A DNA stretch of 64,000 nt, from positions 1,984,001 through 2,048,000 of the forward strand of contig NC_063069.1 of the NCBI RefSeq assembly GCF_022605165.1. Reading direction: 5' to 3'. Within the stretch, counting starts at the first letter, position 1. Each line of letters starts with the position of its first letter. The DNA is from Purpureocillium takamizusanense. Lineage: Eukaryota; Ascomycota; Sordariomycetes; Hypocreales; Ophiocordycipitaceae. Positions 1 through 10,315 of this stretch are shown one piece after another. The position numbers and the translations under genes were made by a program. The notes beneath the pieces were generated by a model, which ran no database searches, was not told the DNA's origin, and was given only the letters and a program-made list of their open reading frames with translations.

Positions 1-604
1 ACCAGCCTCAGTGCGCTTGACCGTCGACCGCTCGGCATCCGACTCGACTAGGCAGTAAGCGGAGCTTTGTAACTCGCCGCGCCGGTTACCGCCACAAGTG
101 CCGCCACGACCAGACGCTGGCCTTTTTTGTTAGCCCAAGTTCGTTTCCGAAACAGGGTCCGGCACCTGATTCCCTCGTCGTTCTTCGGCACGATGTCTGT
201 ACCGTTCAGCTTCGATGGTCACCCAGCCGCCTGTTGCGGCTGAGTAATGGGTGCTTTATCCGCCACGCCCCCGGCTAGGGTTGGAATGGTTGCTTAGTGA
301 GGAAGCCCCGACATAAGTGAAAGCTGCTACTACTAGCATGTTTTGCGTCATTGTCGGAATTGGCGCGTTTGATCTCGGATCTAGCTTCGTGGCCGGCCTC
401 GGGTCCGCTTGCCTACCTATTATAACTGACTCGGGTCTGCCCCTCGAGGGTTTGATATCGAGAACATTTGTCGGATCCCGCCACCCGCATATATAGTGCG
501 ATTGAGCTTTCACCTTGTCCATTGTCGACTTCATCTCGCCGTGTCCCTCGTCAGACATAACTCATCGCTACAACACATTCGAGAGAGAGAAAGAGAGCTT
601 CGCC
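1..604. other. Gene-free left flank and NAT upstream region
   Basis: No convincing reading frame is visible here. The right end is the upstream region of the N-acetyltransferase gene: a TATA-like stretch about 110 nt before its start codon and a GA-rich tract at about 578-600 just before the ATG at 605. The left part may be the downstream flank of a gene outside the window, but nothing in it is recognisable. Confidence 0.5.
488..496 (+). promoter_or_regulatory. Candidate TATA element of the NAT gene
   Basis: The sequence catatatag lies about 110 nt upstream of the ATG at 605. The distance suits a fungal TATA box plus a short 5' UTR. This is sequence resemblance only. Confidence 0.35.
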
Positions 605-1622
605 ATGGCCGCGGCCCTGACGGACGAGCAACTCGAGCGGTACCTCGCTCACGTCGGGTATCCGCGCGAGCGCCATGCGGCCGACCCGCTCGCGCTCGTC
701 ACCGAACTCATGGCGCGGCAAATCTCGCGGGTGCCCTTTGAGTCGTTCGCGCTGCACTACTCGCAGCATCGCGTCGTGTCGCTGGACCTCGACGCCCTGT
801 TCGACAAGATTGTGGTGCGCGGCAAGGGCGGCTACTGCATGGAGCTCAATGGCTTCTTTGCCGCCGTGCTACGTCGGCTTGGTTTCACCGTCCTCAACGT
901 CGCAGCGCGTGTGCAGGTCGGCAACAACGTGTATTCTGGCTGGTTGGTTTTCCTGCCGCCCACGTAGATCGATCGAGATCGATCCAACCATCCATCCCCC
1001 ACCTTGTTTGTGTATTCGTATGTGGCATGGATGGGCTGACAGGCATGAGCGCGACACACACAGGACGCACATGATCAACCTCGTCACCATCAACGGCGAG
1101 AAGCATGCCGTCGACGTCGGCTTCGGCCGCGACGAGCCCCTCATCCCCGTGCCGCTGCGCTCGGGCTTCGAATTCACCCAGGTGCACCCGCAACGCGGCC
1201 GGCTCGAGTATCGCGCCCTCAAGCAGCACACGGACCAGACGCAGCGCATGTGGGTGTACTCGTCGCAGGCGACGCCCGGCGCGGAATGGGTCGAGCGCAA
1301 CTGCTTTAACGAGGTCGAGTGGTTCCCCGAGGACTACCGGGTCAGCAACCACCACACCATGTCGAGCCCGACGAGCTTCTTCGTGCAAAACGTCTTGGCG
1401 TTCCGCGGACTGCTCGACGAGGAGTCGGGCCGCATCCACGGGCTACTGACGCTGTTCCGCGACACGGTCAAGCGGCAAATGGCCGGGCAAGAGGCCGAGG
1501 TGCTGGAAACGTTAAAGTCGGAGGAGGAGAGAGTCCGCGCCCTCGACGAGTATTTCGGCGTGCGGCTTGCGCCTGCTGAGCAGAGAGGCATCCGCGGCAT
1601 GTCGAGTGAGCTGCGTGGGTGA
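605..1622 (+). CDS. Arylamine N-acetyltransferase (NAT family), 2 exons
   Basis: Exons 605-942 and 1064-1622 give 298 aa. The product belongs to the NAT family, cytosolic enzymes that move an acetyl or, in some fungi, a malonyl group from CoA to arylamines. Fungal members detoxify plant benzoxazolinone breakdown products. The catalytic Cys is Cys78 in RGKGGYCMELN, His115 is in THM right after the splice, and Asp130 is in VDVGFG. The Cys-His-Asp spacing of 37 and 15 is close to the 38 and 15 of bacterial NATs. I chose the donor at 943 because it makes the family-like join SGW-THM; a second in-phase donor at 964 would insert seven residues between Cys and His. A branch point GCTGAC lies at 1035-1040. 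The start is the ATG in gccATGg. Acyl donor and substrate cannot be read from the sequence. It converges on the HRI1 gene. Confidence 0.9.
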
Positions 1623-1892
1623 GGATCCCCTGTTTCGAATACATAGGGACCAGCATTGCGCGCATGACGGAGTTGCGAGAAGGGGGAGTTTGAAGGGCCG
1701 TGTGCCATTCGGCATTTGGGTACATACTCGCTTGGGATGAAAAACACTGTATGAGGGAAGATATGTGAGCTCATCTTCATTGTGAGCAACAGCCAGAGCG
1801 ACACAGTGTACAGATTTGTCATTTAGATTTGAGTCTTGCCGTTTCTCTGGCAAGGAAAGCTCTACAACCGTTCAAGAACATCTCGAAAAGGG

Positions 1893-2846
1893 TCATGCTC
1901 TCGACCCATGAACCACTTCCACAACCTTCCACGCACCATCCTCGCCAACAGCCTCCCCGACCTTGAAATCACGCCCCTCTTGCAACGCAACCTCACACGC
2001 AACGAACAAATTCCCCATCCTCGCTTCCCTCCGCCATCCCCCCGTCCCCTCGCTCCACAGCCACCTCTCCAGCGCAATGTCCTCCCCCGCGCGCACAAAG
2101 CCCTGACACCAGCGCCCCAGCCGCACCACCATGCCCTGTCCCCCTTGCCCTTGTTGATCCATTTCCAAGACGACGCAAAGCAACGGCGGCGATATGGCCG
2201 AAGTGCTACTGCCCGCACGGGAAAACGATGGCACGACAGGCTCCTCATCCTCCCAGACCTCTTCGTACGCGGTCACCAGCCCCGTCGCCGGGTTCACCAT
2301 GCTCCCCGTCTCGAGCGTCGTCCCGTCCGGCTGCGTGATCATGTCGCCCTCGTCCACCACGCCGTCCGCCTCCCGCGTCGTCGAGTCGATCCAGTGTCGC
2401 CACTTGCCGTGCGTTGTGACCTGCCCGCCTCTCCCGTCTTCGCGTTCTGTTGTCGAGGACGACGATGTCCCCGCGATGGCCCAGTCGAGCCGGCTGAGGG
2501 GAAGAAGACCCGGCGCATCTGATTCTGCTGGAGGGAAATCACGTCAGTCAGCTCCAGCCCAGCTGCTTGCCACGCCCCTCGCCACCGCTTTTCCAAAATG
2601 CGCCGAGGCCATTATGGAGGGATGCGATGTTGCATGGGCCACTACTACTACCACCACCACCACTACTACTGGGAATGTCATACCGTCTGAGTCGGCGGCG
2701 GCGGCGGCGCCCGCAGCGGGCTTCTTCACGATGATGCGCAGGTCCACAAACCGCCTCGACGGACTCGTGAGCACCACCGTCGACGTCGGCTCCTGCGCCT
2801 CGCCAGGCAGCCAGCGGATGGATTTGCGGATCGATATGCTAGCCAT
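1893..2846 (-). CDS. HRI1: HRI1-family protein, 2 exons
   Basis: Exons complement(2684-2846) and complement(1893-2527) encode 265 aa. I assign it to the fungal HRI1 family from the opening MASISIRKSIRWLP, the block RRFVDLRI, then SRLDWAIAG at the start of exon 2 and the block ETGSMVNPATGLVTAYEEVW. Yeast Hri1 is a small beta-barrel-rich protein reported to bind the casein kinase Hrr25 and the translocon subunit Sec72; its biochemical role is unclear. The 156-nt intron (2528-2683) has a GTATGA donor, a GCTGAC branch point and a CTCCAG acceptor. The intron carries an ACT/ACC triplet repeat and its length is a multiple of three, but an in-frame TGA at 2544-2546 means retention would truncate the protein. 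It ends 270 bp from the NAT stop codon, tail to tail. Confidence 0.85.
2640..2670. repeat. ACT/ACC triplet microsatellite in the HRI1 intron
   Basis: An uninterrupted run of ACT and ACC triplets lies within the HRI1 intron. On the gene strand it reads as GTA/GTG triplets and would code for a valine run if the intron were retained. Confidence 0.8.
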
Positions 2847-3587
2847 GTCGTCGTGTACCGAGCCCCGTGCGGGAATGAAGGTGCGAGGTCGCGTCCCCAT
2901 TAAGGTTGAGCCGGCGGGCGGGCGGGGTGGAGGCTCATGTCCGACATCGCGTGCTGGCATTATTACGTACAGGCTAATAAATGCTAGCCAGGGCCCCCGG
3001 ACAGCTGGCAGCTCGGCGCGCACCTTATTAATTTCATCCCATAGCTCGATGCGGGGGAGCAGTCTGGGGTCATCGTCGACCGTACTTTGTTAGAGTTTGA
3101 CCGTGTTCCAAAGCCTGACCCTCGTTTACGAGCCGGCTTGGCGGTTTAATGCGCCACGTGAAGCGGCAGACTACGAAAGCAGGCCATCAACGCGCCGCGC
3201 GACTGCCGCGGCGTGCCCGCCCATGATAAAGTTGGCCATAATGCTACACTCCACAGCTGTCACGACGTTGAAAAATCGAACAAAGGGCACCATCAGCCCC
3301 ATGAATTTGAGTTGTGTTGCGATGGCCAGGTCAGGTTTCATCCAGCCCGTACGAAGGGCGAAATAGTCGACTGCATGGTATGCATGCACAACGGCTCTTT
3401 GCTTGCAGACGGGGCGAGCATTCGCTGGCCTTTGCCATGCGGAGTAGTGTAGCGTATAGCAGTGCACGCTTGGAAATGCAAGCCAACATGGCATCAAGAA
3501 ACAGAGTAACGCCTCAAGGCTCTGCCGGGTCAAGGCATTTTGTTCATTAGGTACAACGCCAGACGCTTCGCTCGCTCAAAAGCAGTC
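2847..3587. other. Spacer between HRI1 start and nucleoside transporter stop
   Basis: This 741-bp stretch holds the HRI1 upstream region and the 3' flank of the transporter gene. A 120-codon minus-strand frame at 3171-3533 opens at a TTG and has no family I recognise. I see no convincing gene. Confidence 0.5.
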
Positions 3588-5697
3588 TTAACCCGACGAA
3601 TTCGTCTGCGCAAAGTTGTTGATCTGCGTGGTCACGACAAGACCAGCGACCGTCGCCGACGTTAGCGTCGACATGACACCGGAGATGAGGGCGGAAACGG
3701 CAAGCCGGGACACGTCGCCGCCGCGCGACGGCGCAAGTTGGCCAAGAATACCAATCTGAATACCCAGGGACCCAATATTGCCGAAGCCGCAGACGGCATA
3801 CGTGGCAATGAGCTGCGAGCGCTTTGACATGTTGGCGTAGTACGGGTCGTGGGCGAGCTTGAAGAAGGCGTTGTACTCGTTCTGCGAGCCAAGGTGTCAT
3901 TCATCACGATTACGGAAGCGAAGGCGACGGGAACATTCGGGGCGGGGCACGGAACGGGCGGGGGGAGGAAGACCGCTAACTTACGGTGATGACCTTTTCG
4001 GCAATGAGCTTGGCCACGCGGAAGATGTCGTGGTCCTTCGTTGAGCCTGGAGGCAGCTCGGACAAGTCCCTCTGGGGAACGCCCAGCAGGAACGCGACGG
4101 GATAAAATACGTAGGACAAGATCGTTTGCAACGTCAAGGTCGGGTCATTGATGTTGAGGTAGCGGCCCCACCACGTCAGGAGGCCGTTGATGAGGCCGAC
4201 CGCGGCCAGGATGCAGAGAATGGAGGCGATGATTGTGCCACCAATCTTAATACCGAGCCATGCGCCATTGGCAAAAGCATGAAGGGCGTTTTCGGCCTTG
4301 TGCTCGTCGTCGTCGGGAATGATGACTCGGCCCGCCGTTAGGGTCTCCTCGGTCTCGGGGTATCGCAGCTTGGAGATGGCCAGCGAGGCAGGAATGGACA
4401 TGATGCAGGAGGACACAAGGGCCTCGGCGTTGAGACCCAAGCCGATGTAGCCAACTAGGACGGAGCCGGAGATGGTGGCGAAGCCGCAGGTCATGATCTG
4501 ATGGATCTCGGCCTTGGTCATGTGAGGCACGAACGGACGGACCAGCATGGCCGACTCGCCCTGGCCGATGAAGGGCGTAGCCGCCGCGACGACCGCCTCA
4601 GCACCGGACACGCCGAGCGCCCAGAAGACGAAGGTGGCAAACTTCTTGATGAACCATTGGAGGAAACCAATGTAATAAAGAACCTGCACCAGGGAGATGA
4701 AGAAGATGATGGCGGGAATGACGCCAAAGAAGAACATTGGGAGGGCAGCCACGTCCGGGCTCGTGAGGAAAGTGACGCCGTCCTTGGCGAAACCGAGCAA
4801 GTCGCCGGCGCGGTCCGCGATGAATTTGAAGATGTCGTAGCCGACCTGGGTGCGCAGCACGAAGAGGCCGATGATGTACTGCGCGAGCATGCCGCCGATA
4901 ACAGTGCGCCAGTTGATGCGCCTGCGCGCCGCGCTCGTGAGCCAGAAAAAGAAGAGGATGATGGCCAGGCCTACCAGACTCACGGCACGGTTTGCCCGAG
5001 TGTTGTCGGCATTCTCCTCGGAGGCAAAGGAGCCGATGAGGATGGCGCCAATGGCGACGGCCGCGCCGCAGAGCGTACGGAATTTCTCGGGGATGGCATC
5101 GTAAATGACGAGCGCTGTGTGATGCCACACCCACCGGATGGGCCCAGAGATGTACCTGATCGGCACATGGAAGAAGATGAGACGGAGCGTAATAGCCAGC
5201 CACAGGAGAAATGGCACCACCCAGTTCTTGTCGTCGCGGTGGAGGATCAAAGACGCGATCCACCAGCCGGTGAAGAGCAGGAAGAGGAACAGGTGCGTGA
5301 GGATCCGACGATGACGGTAGACGGGCCCGAGCTTCGCATAGCGGGATGTTGACTCGGTCGAGAGCTGGCCAGCGGTGCGGACGACACCGGTGTCCCCTTT
5401 CTCGTGGTCGTCGCTGTAGTCGGGCGGCGTCCCGATGGCATCCTTCTCGACGCCGTGCGTGTGGCCGTGGTCGTGCCGATGGTCCTGGGTTGGGACGAGC
5501 GTGGGGTCCACATTCGTGCCCCTCGTGTAAACGACGTCGTCGTGGCCGGCGGCGTCGACGCGAGGAGAGTGATGGCGGTGTGCATGCTGATGCTGGTGCA
5601 CGGGATCGAGCGCAGGGTCTGTGTTGTGATCCATTCCGGGGGTGTGGTGGTGATCAGGCGCGCCAGTGGCGGCGGCCTTGGACTCGTTGCTCGCCAT
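3588..5697 (-). CDS. Concentrative nucleoside transporter (CNT/NupC type), 2 exons
   Basis: Exons complement(3985-5697) and complement(3588-3881) give 668 aa. CNT proteins import nucleosides coupled to H+ or Na+, usually at the plasma membrane. A hydrophilic N-terminus of about 130 residues comes first, followed by many hydrophobic segments, beginning near residue 134. Family signatures are GQGESAML (about residue 380), the helix ATISGSVLVGYIGLG, and NEYNAFF plus YAVCGFGNIGSLGIQIG in exon 2. The 103-nt intron (3882-3984) has a GTAAGT donor. The first ATG of the open frame is at 5697; the frame can be read two codons further but only from a GTG. The N-terminal tail is unusual, with 17 His in roughly the first 100 residues in clusters such as HQHQHAHRHH and HRHDHGHTHG. 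Coupling ion and substrate are not evident. Confidence 0.92.
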
Positions 5698-8600
5698 AAT
5701 CACGTCGAGACAGCTGTTGAAGCGCTCTGCTGTCGTGATTAATCCACCCTCAACCTAGAGCGCCGGGTTGTATTCCAACAGCGGCTTCGAGAGACGGAGG
5801 CGTGGTCGCCCGCTGGTCTCGGCTCGCGTGTAAGAGACGTCGTCAGGTGCGAGGCGATGGCTACGCAAACAAGTGCGCAGCAAGAGAGCGAAACGAGGGC
5901 TTCGACAGGACCTACAGGACCATGGCAAGGGACGCAGACGAGGCGCGGCGACAAGGCAAGAGACAAAGGAAAGCTCTCTCTCGTGGGTCAGACGAAGGAA
6001 AGGACTTTTTGTATCCGCTCGGAGCCGCCGTTGTGCTCGCTCGCTCGACCTGGACCCGGACCCAAACAGATTGTGGGGTTCGCAGAACAGAACAACCTAA
6101 AGTGGAGAGGGACCCTAGCGGTGCGCTAGCCCGCGAGTTGCAACGGATCGCCGCTGACGGTGAGGGACCGACAGATGCATCGAGTCCGGCTGCTAGTGGT
6201 GGCTTGTGGCCAGGCCAAGGAGTCGACAAGGGGCTCGCTTGCCACGCCACCAATACCTGTTCTCACACCACGTCGGTCGCTACATTCGGGCAAGGTGCCG
6301 CCAGCCAGCGGGGAAGAGAAAGCCCGTGGGGAGGCACGGTGCGCATATCGCGATGCCCTCCTCGCCAGATGCTCTCGTGCGCGCCCGAGCGCCGTACTGT
6401 TGATCCGAACAATGTCGGTCCATGTATCGCGTGCTGGTCCGCTATCTCATTCGCAGCTGTCGTCGATGTCATAGGAAGCTGTACTCCGTACGGTAAAGCA
6501 GAATCTATCTGTCTCGAGAGCCGCGATGAGCCGCGGCGGCTTGTCGGTGGCGGGGGGAAAAGGCTGCCGGTGAGCCCGCCCGCTCCGCGGCGCCACAGGA
6601 ACAGGACGGCAGGCGCTCCCTGCTCAAATCAGCGGGCCAGGCCAGGGTCCCCAATCGAGGGACCAGGCGCGTCGGGAGAAAAAAAAAAGTGCCATGGGCT
6701 GGGCTGGGTGGCGTCTGCTGGTGCGGTATTCCGCCGAGCCGGTGTCGAGGTGGCTCGCATCCGCCGCGGGGACCTCACACACCACCAAATCACTGCAGCG
6801 CTCAACTCCACCACTCCTGGACGGACGATTCGAGCATGCAACGCTGTGTTCCGTGCACAACGGCCACGGTTGGGTCCTCGGCCGCACAGGCACCAATCTA
6901 CTGTATGTACGTTACGGCGGAGAGCATTGCTCGACGTTGGCGGCTCGTTTCGTCGGCAAGGCCGCTGCGAGAGCGCGCAAGCAACGCAGTCGCACGGGGC
7001 ATGTCATCTGATTTTGGCGCGCCGTGGTCAGCACGCGGCCCGGGCTCTGGCACCGCGGCGCCAACATACCTCTTGAGGAAGGTTTCTAAGAAGCTGAAGC
7101 TGACGAGCGCTGGTGTTATCTCGCTGGACGCGGAACATGGTCCAGAATAGGCAGTGGTGGAGAGCTTCGCGATGGAAAATTTGCCCCGCGAGCGCTCTGG
7201 ATGGCCAGCGACTCAGGAAAGAACGATTAGCGTCCACCTGCCAAGGGTGTTGGCGCGCACACGGTGCGGAATCCGTACCCGCGGCACTGTCCGTATATCT
7301 CGTGGCACGTAATGCATCCGATGCCCTTCCTCTGATTGTGGCGAGACGCCATCCTTCGTACCATCTTAGTACATGGGAGCGTGGGCCACGTCCGCCGCCC
7401 TTGAGCTCTTCTTCTCGGCCAGGAGCTCGCCGAGCTCCAATTTGGTGCTGGGCGCCCACCCATATCGCGTCATCAGCGTAGGCCAGCGCAATCTCTTTCC
7501 AGGCATCAAGTCGAGACGGGCTCGATAAGGAGAATCGAAAAGCACAAACGACACGCACATGCTGATCCTGGTAGCGGCAGCCACCAGCAAGGATCAGGAC
7601 CGGGAACCCGCCAGACGATTCGGAATCAGCTGTCAGGCCAGTTTCGTCCCCCCGCCCGGCAGCATGTCTCAAGCATCATGCCCCTGGCGTCCAGCCGAAC
7701 CCTCCAGGCTGGACCCCAGCTGTCGCAAACAATCGCGCAACACAGATCACAGGGACTTCTGTTTGTCGGTCGGCTCCGACGTGGGTGGCTGTGGCACACT
7801 GGCGGACCGTCTGGCTGTCGCGGAGTGGTTCTCGCAAGCTCCTTGCGGGGGCTTTGTGTGGCTTGCACCAAGGCCTTTCTCGAAGCCCAAGCCGACGTCG
7901 ACGTGGACGGCTGCTCAATGCCCCTCCCGGCATGCAACGGCTAGTGGGACTCGTGGCCGTCATCTTTGCGAAAGCCGCACGGTGTCGTTATATCAAGTTG
8001 ACACGCGGTCGACTAATCCGCAATCTTTTCCCTGAACGATTGCGATGCGAACGATTTCTTTCACCAACAGCGATCACAACTACGAACGCCTGCCATCCTC
8101 AAGAAAGCCAAGGATTGTGTTCCACGAAACGACACAATGCATGCCCGTACTTCGTACGAGACACCCGAAAATGCTGTGCAGTGTGGGGAAAGGCACATCC
8201 CGGACAAGAGGCAAGCTCTGGCACGCGACAACCTCCACCTGGAAGCCGCATCCATGCCACCCCTCCCCCTCTTTGGCGGGCCCCAACCGGGGGCCCTGAT
8301 TCCCATGCGCCACACAGCTCGACACCCGCTCAGTGCCCGACCTCTCGCTGGGTGTGTCTCGATGTCTCGACTGCGGCCGTCAAGCACGGAGTTCGGAAGC
8401 AATTATTTTGGTCAAAACCGTGTGCCTCAATGTTCACTCGCATCCATTCTCAGCAACAAGCAGGGCGGGAACTGTCTCACGGCTCGACTGTCTCACGGCT
8501 TATGCTTTCAGGTGGCTCGTGCGACGGAAACCCCGTCCGGAGTGACAATCATCTGACATACTAACGTTGCTGTCAGAGCTTGGGCATTGCAGGTGGAATC

Positions 8601-10315
8601 ACGCGAACCCACAACACGGCAAAGGGCCGCTCGTGCTTGCCCAGCTCGCCAGCCGTCGTCGCTGACGTTTACAGTACGTAAGGAGACAATAGATGAACGG
8701 GCAGTCGCCCAGGACCCCTGGTCCTGAGAAAGGCTTTTCGTGTGGAGTGCGGAGAGGCTCGAGTGGTGAGGAAGGTTGGATGGATGGGCAACACGCCACG
8801 TTTCCCCAGACGGCGGCCAGCATCGGCCACCTCCGCCTTGACGCCGCCCCCGGAATCCCCAGACTCTCCAACGGTCAGGCTGTGCACGCAGACCCCGGTG
8901 AGTCCTTCCATTAGACGTGTACGGAGTAGGTACATTGTTACAGCTATTCGCGAGACAACGAACCGTATCTTGCGCGTTCTGTTGTTGACATGATGTATTT
9001 ATTGAGCTGCCTGGTCGGTAATCTCTTGCCGGGGTGCCCGCCGAGCACAGCTGACATTTTCGCTGTATCTCTGCCAAAGATTGCGCCAACCTTGGCTCAT
9101 TCAGATAACAGTGCGATCTCCCATTTGAGCTGGCTACGTCGAGGCCAAACGCGCTTCCTACCCTGACTTGCCGTCATTGCAGACGCTGTCTCGCAGCACA
9201 TGTGTCGGCCGCAAACGCGGGAGTCCCGCCCCAACGCGCTGGGTTGGCCCCTATGCGGTTGGTCGCGCGCCACGATCCCAAGCCAGAACCTTGGCGAAGA
9301 AGGTGCTTATTTCGATAACGCCGGCCCTCCAATTCATCCAGGCATGTCAGGCTATGTTATCGCTCGAAATGGGCATGCTACGCGCCTGTGCCTACAGTAG
9401 CGTCCTGTTCATCAAACTATTGCTTGCTTGCTCCAGCCCAGGCCCCGTCACGCTTTTTTACCCTTCTGGTGATCTCCCGCCCTCGGATAGGGGGAGGAGC
9501 GCTGAGACGGGTGGTGGACCCGTCTGGGGTCCCCGGACACGCGCGAAAGACTGATGCCGTCCCACATACTATGCGCATGTGCCACCAAACTCGCATCCGA
9601 CATCGTGGGGTAGTTGAAGCGACGCATCACTGAACCATGCTCTGCCTCAGACTTCATCACCACGCTCTCCGCGGTCTCATCGATTAAGTTGCTTCCCCCG
9701 GACGCCATTACCCCACGCCTGAGGCTCTGTCTGGGGTTCTCCATTTACCCCTGTTGGCCCAGAGCTTCGGAGACAGCCGCTCCATTGTCGGGGAGCTCCA
9801 TTAGCTTGAGCCCGCCCAAATGGGATCACGGAGCCTCCCAATTGACATTGCTCATCATGGGGGGGGGTTATGTACCATGCCGCCGGGAGCGACAGCTTCC
9901 CGTCGATCAGGTCGCATTTGGCCAGCAGTCACAAGCCCGTTCTCACACCTTGACAGCTGCGCGGCCGGCAATGTACGATGAACTGGTCCGAGACGCTTGG
10001 TCCCGCCATTCCGTTAGAGGACTTGTCGATCATATCGTCATCGTTGCTAGGTAAGAGTGGCTGTATACGAACAGAAAGGGAGACTATGTATGCGCAAAAG
10101 AATGCCTGTGTTTCCGCGTTGCAAACAGCGGAAACCGGCGACGTCTATCTTGCTCACCGGCGCCCCGAAAAGGGCCATGACGAGGCGGCTCAATGTTCAT
10201 GCCATACTGTCATCAAATGACCCATATAAGGTTATGTCCCCCCGCTTGAAACCAAGTACCACGCCAGGTTTGCACAGCGCGCGTAGCATCACCTACCCAT
10301 ACAGCGGCGAGGCCA
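5698..10315. other. 4.6-kb stretch without a recognisable gene
   Basis: This lies between the transporter start and the VPS13 stop. Long frames exist (for example 5802-7076 plus and 7028-7672 minus), but their translations are Arg/Pro/Ser-rich, contain no known motif and overlap on both strands, as expected of GC-rich non-coding DNA. I found no tRNA B-box, 5S rRNA, transposase motif or terminal repeat. It may hold the transporter promoter and a long non-coding transcript, or a degraded element. Confidence 0.5.

Noticed and set aside
3171..3533. 120-codon minus-strand frame with a hydrophobic start
   Set aside because: Begins with TTG rather than ATG, has no family resemblance and lies in the expected 3' flank of the transporter gene. 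A small unknown protein cannot be excluded.
4501..5352. 283-codon plus-strand frame opposite the nucleoside transporter
   Set aside because: Exact antisense shadow of the transporter exon; Asp/Glu/Gly-rich composition mirrors the hydrophobic codons of the real gene.
5802..7076. 424-codon plus-strand frame upstream of the transporter gene
   Set aside because: Arg/Ser/Pro-rich translation with no motif, no hydrophobic core pattern, and overlapping frames on both strands; looks like chance openness in GC-rich DNA.
7028..7672. 214-codon minus-strand frame
   Set aside because: No recognisable domain, overlaps other equally long frames, no splice-linked continuation that improves it.
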